64,000 nucleotides of DNA from NCBI RefSeq assembly GCF_039522935.1, contig NZ_BAAAEI010000017.1:1-64000 (forward strand), written 5' to 3'. A program made the translations under genes and the position numbers. Below are positions 41,466-50,773 of the stretch, piece after piece. Within the stretch, counting starts at the first letter, position 1. Each line of letters opens with the position of its first letter. The notes under the pieces were generated by a model. It worked only from the letters and a program-made list of their open reading frames with translations, had not been told where the DNA came from and ran no database searches. This stretch comes from Bowmanella denitrificans. GTDB taxonomy: Bacteria; Pseudomonadota; Gammaproteobacteria; Enterobacterales; Alteromonadaceae.

Positions 41466-42815
41466 ATGCGCTTGAAAATAATTGGATTACTTGCAGCATT
41501 GAGCTTCAGCCTGCCGGTGATGGCGGATCTATCCGCTCGAAGTAAACAGCAACTGGATAACTATCTGGCCACGCTGGGGCAGCACAATAGAATGATGTTA
41601 AGTGTGGCGCTCAGCGAAAAAGGTAAACCCATTTACACCAATCAGCAGGGCTATGCGGCACTGGAAAGCCAGCAGACGCTGAATGCCGATACCCAACTGC
41701 GCATCGGTTCAATTAGTAAAACCTTTACGGCGGTAATGGTGATGCAATTGGTGGAGCAGGGGAAATTACAATTGGACTGGACCCTTGGCCAATATTTCCC
41801 GGACTTCCCAAACAGTGACAAGATCACCATCCAACAGTTGCTGACCCATCGTTCAGGGCTGTTCAATTTTACTGACGCCCAGGATTATAGCCAGTATATG
41901 CAAAGCCCTCAGAGTCACCAGCAGATGTTGGAAAGATTTTTGGCCTTGCCCCCCAATTTCGATCCGGATGAAAAACAGGATTATTCCAATACCAACTATT
42001 ACCTGCTGAGCCTGATTATTGAAAAAGCCAGTGGTAAATCCTATGCAGAGGTGCTCAACAAGCAGATTGTTGAGCCGCTGGCGCTAAAGCGCACCGGCTA
42101 TGGTGGCAAGATTACGCCAGAGCAAAATCAGGCATTGTCCTATCAATGGCAGGGGGACTGGCAGCGTGCCACAGAGACCGATATGAGTGTGCCATTCGGG
42201 GCTGGCGCTCTGGTGTCTACGGCCAGCGAGTTGAATCAATTTTTTCAGGCATTGTTCAGCGCTAAGCTTGTGTCAGCTGACTCCCTTAAAAAGATGCAAA
42301 AAATGCAGCCAGACTATGGTTTTGCGCTTTCCCCCATACCATTTAATCAGTATCAGTTGCTTGGCCATAGCGGCGGCATAGACGGCTTTGTATCGATGTC
42401 AGCTTATTTGCCGGAAAAGGGGTTGGCCATTACGGCGTTGTCCAATGGGGTGAATTATTCTTTTAATGATGTGCTGATTGCGATGCTCAGCGCCTATTTT
42501 GATATGCCGGTCCGTCCACCTGAGTTTGCTACCGCCATAGACACTAAAGATATGGATTTACAGCGCTTTGTTGGCAACTATGTGTCCAGTCAGTTGCCGC
42601 TGGAGATTAAGGTGTTTGTGCAAGACAAGCAGTTGTTTGCCCAGGCCAGTGGCCAGGGCGCCTTTCCACTGACGGCTGTCAATGAACGGGAGTTTGTTTT
42701 TGAACAGGCCGGTATACGTATGTCGTTTGACGCAACTGACGAACCGCAGTTTAGCGGATTCGTATTAAAACAGGGTGGTGGAGTCTTTCAATATCAGCGA
42801 AAACCGGCTGAGTGA
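41466..42815 (+). CDS. Exported S12 beta-lactamase-fold serine hydrolase
   Basis: ATG 41466 is preceded by AAGGGA; the signal peptide ends at VMA. The protein has SxxK (SISK, about 82-85), YxN in DYSNTNY, and HxG in GHSGGIDGF, the catalytic set of class-C beta-lactamase-like proteins and D-Ala-D-Ala peptidases. Residues ~350-449 are a lipocalin-like C-terminal domain (DLQRFVGNYVSSQLPLEIKV). Members hydrolyse esters, D-amino-acid peptides or beta-lactams; true resistance is not implied. A strong terminator follows. Confidence 0.85.
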   Translation: MRLKIIGLLAALSFSLPVMADLSARSKQQLDNYLATLGQHNRMMLSVALSEKGKPIYTNQQGYAALESQQTLNADTQLRIGSISKTFTAVMVMQLVEQGKLQLDWTLGQYFPDFPNSDKITIQQLLTHRSGLFNFTDAQDYSQYMQSPQSHQQMLERFLALPPNFDPDEKQDYSNTNYYLLSLIIEKASGKSYAEVLNKQIVEPLALKRTGYGGKITPEQNQALSYQWQGDWQRATETDMSVPFGAGALVSTASELNQFFQALFSAKLVSADSLKKMQKMQPDYGFALSPIPFNQYQLLGHSGGIDGFVSMSAYLPEKGLAITALSNGVNYSFNDVLIAMLSAYFDMPVRPPEFATAIDTKDMDLQRFVGNYVSSQLPLEIKVFVQDKQLFAQASGQGAFPLTAVNEREFVFEQAGIRMSFDATDEPQFSGFVLKQGGGVFQYQRKPAE

Positions 42816-42822
42816 TTTGGGT

Positions 42823-42851
42823 AAAGGCTGAGGCAAGCACCTCAGCCTTTT
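42823..42851 (+). terminator. Strong rho-independent terminator
   Basis: Stem AAAGGCTGAGG with full complement and a 6-nt loop, ending in TTTT. It closes the S12 hydrolase gene and, read on the other strand, the PEP-CTERM remnant. Confidence 0.85.
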
Positions 42852-42855
42852 GCCA

Positions 42856-43008
42856 TTAACGGCGCAGATATTTGCGCGAAGACAAGGCTAGTAAGCCCAG
42901 GGCCAGAATAACCAGGCTGGAAGGCTCCGGAATACTGGTTTGATTTCCATTGGTTGAGACAATACGCATACTGGCCCAGGATGTTCTAACAGCATTACCA
43001 TTTTCTTT
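42856..43008 (-). pseudogene. Orphan PEP-CTERM tail of a lost exported protein
   Basis: A minus-strand frame of 50 residues with a stop just upstream ends in the classic sorting signal: the IPEPSS motif, the hydrophobic stretch LVILALGLLALSS, and a basic end RKYLRR. PEP-CTERM signals are recognised by exosortase in EPS-producing bacteria. Preceding residues (VRTSWASMRIVSTNGN) look like the end of a larger surface protein. The rest of the gene has gone. No exosortase gene is in this window. Confidence 0.65.
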
Positions 43009-43084
43009 TTATTCAATACCTTAGATGTTTTAGTCTAATCGGAAGATACTTCACATGTAAATATAATTGACAGCATCTGTAAAG

Positions 43085-44434
43085 CTAACTGGTTGAGGAA
43101 TTGGTGGCAGGTGCTGACAAGTAAGCGGAGTCAGAACGCGTTGTTGGCGTTAGTCTGGTAGAAAAATAGCGCCACGACAGCCAGGTGGTGAGCATGCCAA
43201 TGATGCCGACCCAGAATCCGGCATTTTTAATCAGCCCTACCCAGTTTATATCGGCGGATAACCAACTAGCGCTTAGCATCAACGCAACACTGCCAACATA
43301 GCCACAGGCATCGGCGATGTAAATGAGAAAACCTGCGTTGCCAGGTTTGTCAGTACAGGCCAGCAAACGTTCGAACAGCACGCTGTTAAAGGGCACATAA
43401 GCCAGATATAACCCCATGCCTATGGATACCATCCAGATCACGGGGGAGATCAGCTGTTGCCAGTAAAGCCAGGAAGCTGCTGCCGTTATCAAGCAGCCAA
43501 AGCCAATACACAAATGGTTGACGGCCAAAGCCCGGCGGTTGCTCTTTATCAGCATCATCATGGCAATAACCGACAAAATCATCAAAGCCACTGGTACTTC
43601 GGTGAGGGTATAAATCAGCGGTGAACCGCTGATACCCACATCAGCCCAGATATCGGCAACAAAGTTGTCTCTTAGATCGCGAAACAGGCTCAACAATACA
43701 TAGGCCAGGGTTAGCATGGCTAATCCCCTGCCATAGTGTTGCAAGTAATCCAGTCTGGCGGCTTTGTCCATTGGTACCCGCGCCCGCCGTGCGGCAATAT
43801 CATCCTGATTGGGCGATGGTAATTGATCCAGCAACCATACCGACGACACCAGTAACGGCACAAACAGGAGGGCAGTCGCCAGGGGCATCCAGTGCTCACT
43901 GATGGCCATATGCAACATCAGATAACTGCCCACCGATTTCACTACCCCAGACGCCACGATAAAACTGGTGCAAAGACCGGCGGCCAGTACTTCTGTGACC
44001 CGCCGCCCTTCCAGATAACTGAATACAAACCCCCATACCATGCCAAGCGGCAGGCCGTTTAAAAACATAAAGGGAATATTGTAAGGTGGAGGCACCAGAG
44101 CAAAGCCCAATAAAGCCAGGGCGGCCAGGCCGATTAGTTTGCAGATGCCTGCTGCGCGGCCCTGTTGTTTAAGTTCGGCAATAAATTTAATGCCCACCAC
44201 TTTGGATAGTGCATACCCCAACATTTGTGACGACAGATATAGCACCTTAAGGGATACCCCCCAGTAACTGGCGTCTGCAAACAGAGCAACACTGACAGGT
44301 TTTCTAAACGCATACATACAGGCATAAGTGGAAAAAGCGGCCATAATCGCATAGGCGCAAAACAGCCAGGATGGCTGTTTCGAGAGCCATTGGCGCAAAA
44401 TTCCTTTGGACTTACTCATTGTTGTAATATGCAT
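43085..44434 (-). CDS. DUF5690/MFS-like membrane transporter
   Basis: From ATG 44434 the protein has 449 residues and about 12 membrane segments. Distinct motifs are YACMYAFRKPVSVALFAD, LYLSSQMLGYALSKVVGIKF and LPLGMVWGFVFSYLEGRRVT, which match the DUF5690 group of major-facilitator-like proteins. It is divergent from a HAD phosphatase and lies near a UTRA regulator remnant, which hints at uptake of an organic phosphate or phosphonate; that is inference. The ORF is open 35 codons further, but that part would overlap the divergent promoter. Confidence 0.7.
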   Translation of the reverse strand: MHITTMSKSKGILRQWLSKQPSWLFCAYAIMAAFSTYACMYAFRKPVSVALFADASYWGVSLKVLYLSSQMLGYALSKVVGIKFIAELKQQGRAAGICKLIGLAALALLGFALVPPPYNIPFMFLNGLPLGMVWGFVFSYLEGRRVTEVLAAGLCTSFIVASGVVKSVGSYLMLHMAISEHWMPLATALLFVPLLVSSVWLLDQLPSPNQDDIAARRARVPMDKAARLDYLQHYGRGLAMLTLAYVLLSLFRDLRDNFVADIWADVGISGSPLIYTLTEVPVALMILSVIAMMMLIKSNRRALAVNHLCIGFGCLITAAASWLYWQQLISPVIWMVSIGMGLYLAYVPFNSVLFERLLACTDKPGNAGFLIYIADACGYVGSVALMLSASWLSADINWVGLIKNAGFWVGIIGMLTTWLSWRYFSTRLTPTTRSDSAYLSAPATNSSTS

Positions 44435-44498
44435 ATGTTTACACTCTGGTATGTACCAGTTTGGTGCTTGCTGAAGATTGATAGCAAAGTGACATGAC

Positions 44499-45173
44499 AT
44501 GCGAATGACAAAGGTGACGGTTTTTGATTTAGATGACACCCTGCTTGAGGGAGACAGTGCTCAGCTATGGTTGGAATTTCTGTGTGAACAGAACTGGCCT
44601 GGTGCGCAGACGGCTTTGCTGAATTGCAGTGCAATGATGGATGACTACTATCGCGGTGCTCTGGATATGCAACTTTATATGCAGCACTGGGCCAGGCCTT
44701 TATTGGGAGCCAGTCCCTGCCAACTGGCCCCTGTGCTGGCACGCTTTGTTAGTGAGGTAATTGAGCCGAGGTTTTTCAAGCAGGCCCTCACCAGGTTGCA
44801 AGTGCATTTGCAACAAGGGGACCATACTTTGGTGATTTCGGCCAGTCCGGCCATTCTGGTTAAAGCGATCTGCGATTATTTGCAGGTTGAGCACTGCATT
44901 GGTATTGATTTGGAGCTGCTGCAGGGGCGTTTTAGTGGCAAGGCGTTGCTGCCTTACAGCCTGGGAGAAGGCAAGGTCATCCGGCTCAGACAATGGTTCA
45001 AGGCGCAGCAGCTCGAAGCGGCCAGCCAGCATTTGCACACTGTCTATTCAGACTCCATCAATGATGTACCACTGCTGCAACTAAGTTGCCAGCCACAGGT
45101 GGTCAACCCTAATCCGGTATTGCTGGATATCGCCAGCGCCAAGGGCTGGACTGTACACCGCTGGCAGCGCTGA
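44499..45173 (+). CDS. HAD-IB phosphatase (SerB-like)
   Basis: Motif I is FDLDDTLLEGDS (nucleophile Asp and acid Asp), motif II the Ser in LVISASPAI, motif III the Lys in LGEGKV and motif IV YSDSINDVPLL, all intact. The cap is helical (residues ~20-95), as in the IB subgroup with phosphoserine phosphatase. The substrate is a small phosphomonoester. The gene sits between a divergent DUF5690 transporter and a UTRA-type regulator remnant, a plausible former module. Confidence 0.85.
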   Translation: MRMTKVTVFDLDDTLLEGDSAQLWLEFLCEQNWPGAQTALLNCSAMMDDYYRGALDMQLYMQHWARPLLGASPCQLAPVLARFVSEVIEPRFFKQALTRLQVHLQQGDHTLVISASPAILVKAICDYLQVEHCIGIDLELLQGRFSGKALLPYSLGEGKVIRLRQWFKAQQLEAASQHLHTVYSDSINDVPLLQLSCQPQVVNPNPVLLDIASAKGWTVHRWQR

Positions 45174-45199
45174 ATGAAGCAGCACAGCAAGGCTATTGT

Positions 45200-45640
45200 T
45201 TATCTGTCCTGGGATGTCAGGCTGATGTGGGTTTGGTTTTCTACCATCAGCGCATCGTGTCGCCACAATTCCTCGTCAAATTCGATGATCTCACCACTTT
45301 CACTGTAAATGGTGCGCAGCACCCTAAGCCCTAATGCGCCGTCGTTTACCCCTAAGTAGGCGGCATGGGGATTAAACAGGCAGCAGGATTCAATCTGAAT
45401 CGCAAAGGTTAACTGGCTGTGGCCATATTGATTCTTCAGCATGGCATTGATAGACAGGGACAGATCCTGCTTTTCCAGGCCGGTAAAGTGGCGGTTATTG
45501 AAGAATATCCTTTCTACCACAACCGGGCGCCCGTCCACTGAGCGCAATCGGGTCAATTCGGTTACGGTGCTACGACCATCCAGTGCCATGACTTGGCTAA
45601 TTCGGGCATCGCGCTCAAACTGGTCCTGGTCACTGAACAA
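45200..45640 (-). pseudogene. UTRA domain of a GntR/HutC regulator, N-terminus lost
   Basis: About 140 residues form a UTRA ligand-binding domain: ARISQVMALDGRSTVTELTR, RPVVVERIFFNN, AYLGVNDGALGLRVLRTIYS. The GntR winged helix (~75 residues) that normally precedes it is missing; the frame is bounded by a TTG near 45640, where sequence of a different gene begins. Without the DNA-binding domain it cannot act as a normal repressor. It probably once controlled the neighbouring HAD phosphatase and transporter. Confidence 0.65.
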
Positions 45641-45641
45641 A

Positions 45642-45887
45642 CAGCACTGGTATCACGTGGCAGTGGTAAACGACGGCAAACACAATACCTTGTATGTGAA
45701 TGGTGCCAGAGTGATGCGCACCGCCGAGATTGAACAGCCCGGCGCATTGTTGATGCCTGGCGGGCAGTGGTTGATCGGCGCAAGTAGCAGCGACGGCGAC
45801 TACGCCAATCCATTCTTCGGTGATATTGCCGAGATTCGTCTGACCGGCCGAGCACTTCAGCCGGCCCAGTGGTTAACCGCAAAATAG
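45642..45887 (+). pseudogene. LamG/concanavalin-type domain fragment
   Basis: The plus-strand frame here encodes the end of a LamG-like lectin domain: HWYHVAVVNDGKHNTLYVNG, then GQWLIGASSSDG, FFGDIAEIRLTGRALQPAQW. Such domains end larger secreted proteins. Its upstream part is absent: the bases to the left belong to the UTRA remnant on the other strand. The two fragments meet head to head within about ten bases. Confidence 0.7.
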
Positions 45888-45936
45888 ATGGATAGGGCGG
45901 GCCAGGATTTTTATACAGGCCCGCTTCATAGCCCCG

Positions 45937-47232
45937 CTACTGATATTTTAAACGGTACATCAGCAGGGCGGCGCGTTTGGCTTGTTTGGGCAGTGAATCC
46001 AGCCGCCCCGTTTCTTCCACGGTGTGACCGGCCGTGCCGCTCATACCCAGCCCGTCGATGGCCATATCCACAAAGGCGGCAGTAAAAGACACATCGGCTG
46101 CGCCAGCATTTAATGGGTTTACCGCCTCTACCATGCCTTGCCCCAGATCGACACTAACCTGACTGTAAAGGCTTAGCAGTTTACGATTGCCATCACTTGG
46201 CCCCATGGGCGGGTAACCTTCGCCGAACACGATATCTCCACTGGTCTGGGGCAGGCTGCGGGCGACTATTGCCCGCATTTTTTCCTGCACCCGCTGTAGC
46301 TGCTCCAATGACACCGCCCGAATATCCCCTGTGACAATGGTATGTTCTGCGACGACGTTGTTCTTACCAAAAGTGCTGCCGCTGTTGCTGAGTGGATCAT
46401 GATTGACTGTGGTACCACCCATGATTCTGCCAGGGTTAAAGGTCAGCAAGGGTTCGCTACGCAGCTCTTCATAAAAACTGTTAAGGATACGTGCGGTTTC
46501 ATAAATAGCACCTGCGCCGATGCGATCCTGAAAAATCTGCGAAGAGTGAGAGGGGATGCCTTTTACGGTCAGTTGCCAGTCTACCGAGCCACGACGCGAG
46601 ATGTTGGCGGTTTTAGGGTTGCCATCACCATTTTCAAACCCAAGCGCAATATCTGCCCATTGGGCACCGTCCACCAGTGCTTGCTTTGACTGGGCAAGTG
46701 GTCTGCCACTCAGTTCTTCATCGCCGGTCATGACCACCAGAATGTTCATATTGTCCAGCTCGCCAGCGGCTTTAAGCGCCCTGAGCGCTTGCAGAATAAT
46801 AATATTGCCACCTTTCATATCGGCAATGCCCGGTCCTCTGGCGCGATTGTCATCGAGTTTTTCAAAGCGTTGAAAGGGACTGTCGGGTTCGAATACCGTA
46901 TCCAGATGGCCAATCAGCAGCATTTTTGGACCGTTACCACCGTGCAGCTCGGCAATCAGATGACCGGCCCGGTTAAATCTGGCACCGTCTTCAAAACGCG
47001 CCTGCATGCCGAGCTTTTCAAATTCTGGAATAAGCACATGAGCTACTTGTTTAACCCCGGCAAAGTTCATGGTGCCGCTGTTAATGTTGACCACCTGTTC
47101 CAGCAGTCCCAGCGCCTGTTGATTGGTTTGGTCTATATGGGCAACTAGTTTGGCTTCGGTTGCGTTTAAGCCGGCAGCTGCCGGGTGGCTTAGCATGGCG
47201 GCTAACGTCAGGGCCAGCGCTTTTCTTAACAT
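45937..47232 (-). CDS. Secreted M20 metallopeptidase, glutamate carboxypeptidase-like
   Basis: The signal peptide ends HPAAA. Metal and catalytic motifs are in order: LLIGHLDTVFE, GPGIADMKGG, VMTGDEELSG (catalytic Glu) and a late GTAGHTVEETGRLD (His ligand). The lid domain spans about 215-325 (SVDWQLTVKGIPSHSSQIF). The length of 431 fits the carboxypeptidase G2 group, which removes C-terminal Glu or similar residues. Some members also cleave folates or N-acyl amino acids. Confidence 0.85.
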   Translation of the reverse strand: MLRKALALTLAAMLSHPAAAGLNATEAKLVAHIDQTNQQALGLLEQVVNINSGTMNFAGVKQVAHVLIPEFEKLGMQARFEDGARFNRAGHLIAELHGGNGPKMLLIGHLDTVFEPDSPFQRFEKLDDNRARGPGIADMKGGNIIILQALRALKAAGELDNMNILVVMTGDEELSGRPLAQSKQALVDGAQWADIALGFENGDGNPKTANISRRGSVDWQLTVKGIPSHSSQIFQDRIGAGAIYETARILNSFYEELRSEPLLTFNPGRIMGGTTVNHDPLSNSGSTFGKNNVVAEHTIVTGDIRAVSLEQLQRVQEKMRAIVARSLPQTSGDIVFGEGYPPMGPSDGNRKLLSLYSQVSVDLGQGMVEAVNPLNAGAADVSFTAAFVDMAIDGLGMSGTAGHTVEETGRLDSLPKQAKRAALLMYRLKYQ

Positions 47233-47402
47233 AATGTCAGGCTCTTTGAATACCAGGTGCCGCTACTATGGCAAATTCTGCTGCGCTGAGCGACCCCCAG
47301 TCACAGGCTTAAGGGTATTCCATTTATTGGTAAAGATATAAACAGGCGTTGCATACCGGTATTAGGCTATAATCGCGCTTTTGCCGAATTCGGGAGTGAA
47401 GC

Positions 47403-47828
47403 ATGAGAGTTTGTGGCGTAGAGCTGAAAAGTAATGAAGCCAATATCAGTCTGTTGTCGTTAAAAAGTGGTTTGTTTCAGATCCCGGATTGCCGTGCACG
47501 TAAATTGGCGTTGAGTGACAACAGTGCCGAGGGGCTGCGCCAGTTTCAGGCAACTTTTGCCAAACTGCTGCAGGATTATAAGGTGGAGAAAGTGATTATT
47601 CGCCAGCGCCCACTGAAGGGCAAGTTTGCCGGTGGGGCTATTGGATTTAAGCTGGAAGCGGCCATTGAGTTGATTGATGGTGTGGATGTGGTGGTATTCA
47701 GCAGTACCGACATGAAAGAATCACTGAAGCATAATCCTGTGTCGGTGGACTTTGCCGAAACCGGTCTGAAGCAATTCCAGGAAGCTGCCTTTACCACGGC
47801 CTATGCCTGGCTGATGCGCCACGGTTGA
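47403..47828 (+). CDS. DUF3010-family protein
   Basis: This 141-residue protein matches the DUF3010 group found in Vibrio, Shewanella and Alteromonas: MRVCGVELKSNEANISLLSL, KVIIRQRPLKGKFAGGAIGF, FKLEAAIELIDGVDVVVFSS. The fold resembles a RuvC/RNase H-like half, with an acidic residue in the first strand, but no nuclease activity has been shown to my knowledge. The ribosome site GGGAG lies just before ATG. It is a monocistronic gene followed by tandem repeats. Confidence 0.85.
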   Translation: MRVCGVELKSNEANISLLSLKSGLFQIPDCRARKLALSDNSAEGLRQFQATFAKLLQDYKVEKVIIRQRPLKGKFAGGAIGFKLEAAIELIDGVDVVVFSSTDMKESLKHNPVSVDFAETGLKQFQEAAFTTAYAWLMRHG

Positions 47829-47857
47829 TAGCTTCTTGCAGTGAAATAAAGAGATAC

Positions 47858-48580
47858 TTCTCGCAGAGACGCTAAGGCGCAGAGAAAAGCACGCAATGAC
47901 AATACCTTCAGCCTCTCTGTGCCCACTTGGCGATCTCTGCGGCTCTGCGAGAACGGCTTTCGTGCTTTTAGGGCCTTTCGTGATGGAAATTTAAAACCAG
48001 ACCATTTACCTCACCAAAAGTCACGAACTGGCCTTCGGCTGAAAAGAAGGTTTCTCGCCGTGACGCTGAGGCGCAGAGAAAAGCGCGCAGTGACAATACC
48101 TTCAGCCTCTCTGTGCCCGCTTGGCGATCTCTGCGGCTCTGCGAGAATGGCTTTCGTGCTTTTAGTGCTTTTAGTGCTTTTGGTGGTAGAAATTTAAAAC
48201 CAGACCACGACCTCACGAAAAGTCACGAACAAGCCTTCGGCTGAAAAGAAGGTTTCTCGCCGTGACGCTGAGGCGCAGAGAAAAGCGCGCAGTGACAATA
48301 CCTTCAGCCTCTCTGTGCTCTCTTGGCGATCTCTGCGGCTCCGCAAGAACGGCTTTCGTGCTTTTAGGGCCTTTCGTGATGGAAATTTAAAAACAGACCA
48401 TTAACCTCACGAAATGACACGAACTGGCCTTCAGTCGTAAAGAAGGTTTCTCGCCGTGACGCTGAGGCGCAGAGAAAAGCGCGCAGTGACAATACCTTCA
48501 GCCTCTCTGTGCCCGCTTGGCGATCTCTGCGGCTCCGCGAGAACGGCTTTCGTGCATTTAGTGCCTTTCGTGGGAGAGGT
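47858..48580. repeat. Four tandem ~195-bp hairpin repeats
   Basis: Four units start at TTCTCGC at 47858, 48052, 48254 and 48448, so the periods are 194, 202 and 194 bp; the last unit is cut short at about 48580. Within each unit an arm TTCTCGC-GACGCT-AGGCGCAGAG is the imperfect complement of a later arm CTCTGTG-CGATCTCTGCGGCT-GCGAGAA, giving a long stem-loop of about 90 nt. Between stems lies a spacer with CTTTCGTG and AATTTAAAA. Open frames inside are by-products of the repeat. The unequal spacing comes from a duplicated TTTTAGTGC in unit two. Confidence 0.85.
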
Positions 48581-48593
48581 ATTCTGAAATGCA

Positions 48594-48615
48594 AAGGGGA
48601 GCTTGAGCTCCCCTT
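48594..48615 (-). terminator. Terminator of the S46 peptidase gene
   Basis: Stem AAGGGGAGC with full complement and a 4-nt loop, 5 bases after the stop codon of the minus-strand peptidase gene. A short T-run follows on that strand. Confidence 0.7.
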
Positions 48616-48619
48616 ATTG

Positions 48620-50773
48620 TTATTTAACGCCCATTTCTTTTAGCAGGTTGTCGGCACCGTCCAGTTCCATTTGCCACAGCATAAAGCGGTGATCGACCTG
48701 GATGGAGCGGGTGTTGGCCGGATTGAAATCCCAGTCAGAGATAATGGAATCCAAAGTGCCGTCAAAGGCCAGACCAACCAGCTCGGCTTTACTGTTCAGT
48801 ACCGCAGAGCCAGAGTTACCACCAGTGATATCCAAAGTGGCCAGGTAATTAACCGGCACAGAATTCAGACTATCCACCTTATACGCACCGTATTGCTTGG
48901 CATTGATGGCATCCAACTGCTTCTGTGGTGCATTAAATTCGCCTTCGCCGGTGGCTTTTTGCGTGATACCGCGCAAAGTGGTGAAAGGCGCCCAGGCGTT
49001 ACCATCTTCGGTACCATGTGCACGACCTTTGACGTTACCGAAGGTAACACGCAGGGTACTGTTGGCATCAGGGTAGACGGCTTTGCCCTGGCTGTGCATA
49101 AAGGCAATTTTGGCGCGCATATAGCTGGCATAGGCCTGCTGAATCTTACCTGCCAGTTCTTCTTCATCGGCTTCACGTTTGCGGTCCTGTTTGTACAGGG
49201 CCACCGCGGCTTTAACAAACACATCATCAGACTGGGCGAATTGCTCAGGTGTGGCAGTTAGCAGGGCCTCGCGGCTTTCCAGACTGGTCAGGCTGGTGTT
49301 GGCGTACCAGCTATCAATCAGCGCCTGAAGCTGTGCTTCGCTCATGTTATCCTTAACGCCCAGCGCTTTGTCGAAATGGCTGTCGCGCAGTTTTTTCGGC
49401 TGGGCGGCATACTTTTTCAGATCATGCAGATCCAGCGCTTTTTCCACGCTCACGTCAAAGTTGCGTTCCATCGCGGCCACATAAGATTTGAACTTAGGCA
49501 GATCGCGTTCCTGGAAACCGGCTTTACGCTCGTTGTCGGGTTTGGTGTTTTCCTGAGCCAGACGATACAAGGCACGGGCAGTACCCAACAAACGTGGCGC
49601 GGCGGCATCCAGCAGATGTTCCTTTCTGTCATTACTGTGGCGCTCGGCCAGCAGCTTTTCAATCGCTGCCAGGTCTTTGGCATAGGCTTTCTTATTGTCT
49701 CGGCTGCTGTTTACCCAGGCGGTCAATTCGGCATGCTCTGCCTGCTTGCGAGCCAGCAGGTCACTGTCGGCGAAACTGTCCAACATGCCCTGACGGTTTT
49801 TCATATAGTTATTCAAACCGGCGACACGGCTGGCATATTTCAGCTCGGCATCTTTGTTGTCTGCGGTTTCACGGGCGATGATATCCAGCGCATCACGGTA
49901 ATCCTGCACGACAGTGGGGTAGCTCCATTCGAAGGTTTCAGCCACTTCGCTGGGTAAACGATGGCGGTTGGTTCGACCGGGGTAACCCAGAGCCATAACA
50001 AAATCACCTTCCTTAACGCCTTGTTTGGCAATGGTCAGGTGAAAATCTGGCTGATAAGGCACATTGTCCTGACTGAAATCGGCCGACTTACCTTCGGGGC
50101 TGACATAGGCGCGGTAGAAGCTGTAGTCACCGGTATGGCGGGGCCACATCCAGTTGTCGGTGTCGCCACCGAATTTGCCCACCCCGGAAGGTGGCGCATG
50201 CACCAGACGCACGTCCTTGATTTCAAGCTGCTTGATCATGTAGTACTCAAGGCTGCCGTAGAATGCTGACACCGTGCAGCGGTGCCCTTCGTCTTTCTCA
50301 CATTCTGCCACCAGGGCTTTCTGGTTGGCTTCAATGGCATCCACACGCTTTTTACCGCTCAGTTTGGCGGTGTTGGCATCGATAACTTTGTCGGTAACTT
50401 CTTGCACGGCTTTGGTTACAAAAATGCGGCTGCCGGGGCGGGCCTGCAATTCTTCATCCATGCTCCTGGCTAAAAAGCCATTGGTGAGGATGTCGTTTTC
50501 TGCGGTGGCATTGTGGGCGATGCTGCCATAAGCACAGTGGTGGTTAGTGGCAACCAGCCCCTGCGGGGACACAAATGAAGCAGAACAACCGCCCAGACTG
50601 ACCACTGCGGCCATGGGGAATTCGGTTAGTTTAGTCAGGCTAGCCGGGTCCAGTTCCAGACCGGCCGCTTTTAGTTGCGGGGCGATTTCTGGCAACTGCT
50701 TGGGCATCCACATGCCTTCATTAGCGAACACGGCGCTACTGGTCAGAGCCAGGGCCAAAAGGGACTTTTTCAT
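48620..50773 (-). CDS. S46-family dipeptidyl peptidase (DPP7/DPP11 type)
   Basis: The signal peptide (1-17) is followed by EGMWMPKQLPEI and GGCSASFVSPQGLVATNHHC with the catalytic His, and by a C-terminal GNSGSAV with nucleophile Ser654; the Asp lies in the intervening W-P-R-H-TGDYSFYRAYV region. S46 enzymes are periplasmic exopeptidases that remove N-terminal dipeptides from oligopeptides in asaccharolytic marine or oral bacteria. The length (717) is typical. I could not tell the P1 specificity (acidic or hydrophobic) by eye. Confidence 0.92.
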   Translation of the reverse strand: MKKSLLALALTSSAVFANEGMWMPKQLPEIAPQLKAAGLELDPASLTKLTEFPMAAVVSLGGCSASFVSPQGLVATNHHCAYGSIAHNATAENDILTNGFLARSMDEELQARPGSRIFVTKAVQEVTDKVIDANTAKLSGKKRVDAIEANQKALVAECEKDEGHRCTVSAFYGSLEYYMIKQLEIKDVRLVHAPPSGVGKFGGDTDNWMWPRHTGDYSFYRAYVSPEGKSADFSQDNVPYQPDFHLTIAKQGVKEGDFVMALGYPGRTNRHRLPSEVAETFEWSYPTVVQDYRDALDIIARETADNKDAELKYASRVAGLNNYMKNRQGMLDSFADSDLLARKQAEHAELTAWVNSSRDNKKAYAKDLAAIEKLLAERHSNDRKEHLLDAAAPRLLGTARALYRLAQENTKPDNERKAGFQERDLPKFKSYVAAMERNFDVSVEKALDLHDLKKYAAQPKKLRDSHFDKALGVKDNMSEAQLQALIDSWYANTSLTSLESREALLTATPEQFAQSDDVFVKAAVALYKQDRKREADEEELAGKIQQAYASYMRAKIAFMHSQGKAVYPDANSTLRVTFGNVKGRAHGTEDGNAWAPFTTLRGITQKATGEGEFNAPQKQLDAINAKQYGAYKVDSLNSVPVNYLATLDITGGNSGSAVLNSKAELVGLAFDGTLDSIISDWDFNPANTRSIQVDHRFMLWQMELDGADNLLKEMGVK

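Noticed and set aside
41466..42815. A beta-lactamase resistance gene.
   Set aside because: The S12 fold is shared by many esterases and peptidases; the C-terminal lipocalin-like domain and the context give no sign of a resistance role.
47919..48594. Open frames of 76-92 codons in the tandem repeats.
   Set aside because: They recur with the repeat unit, have no ribosome sites and translate the hairpin arms; they are by-products.
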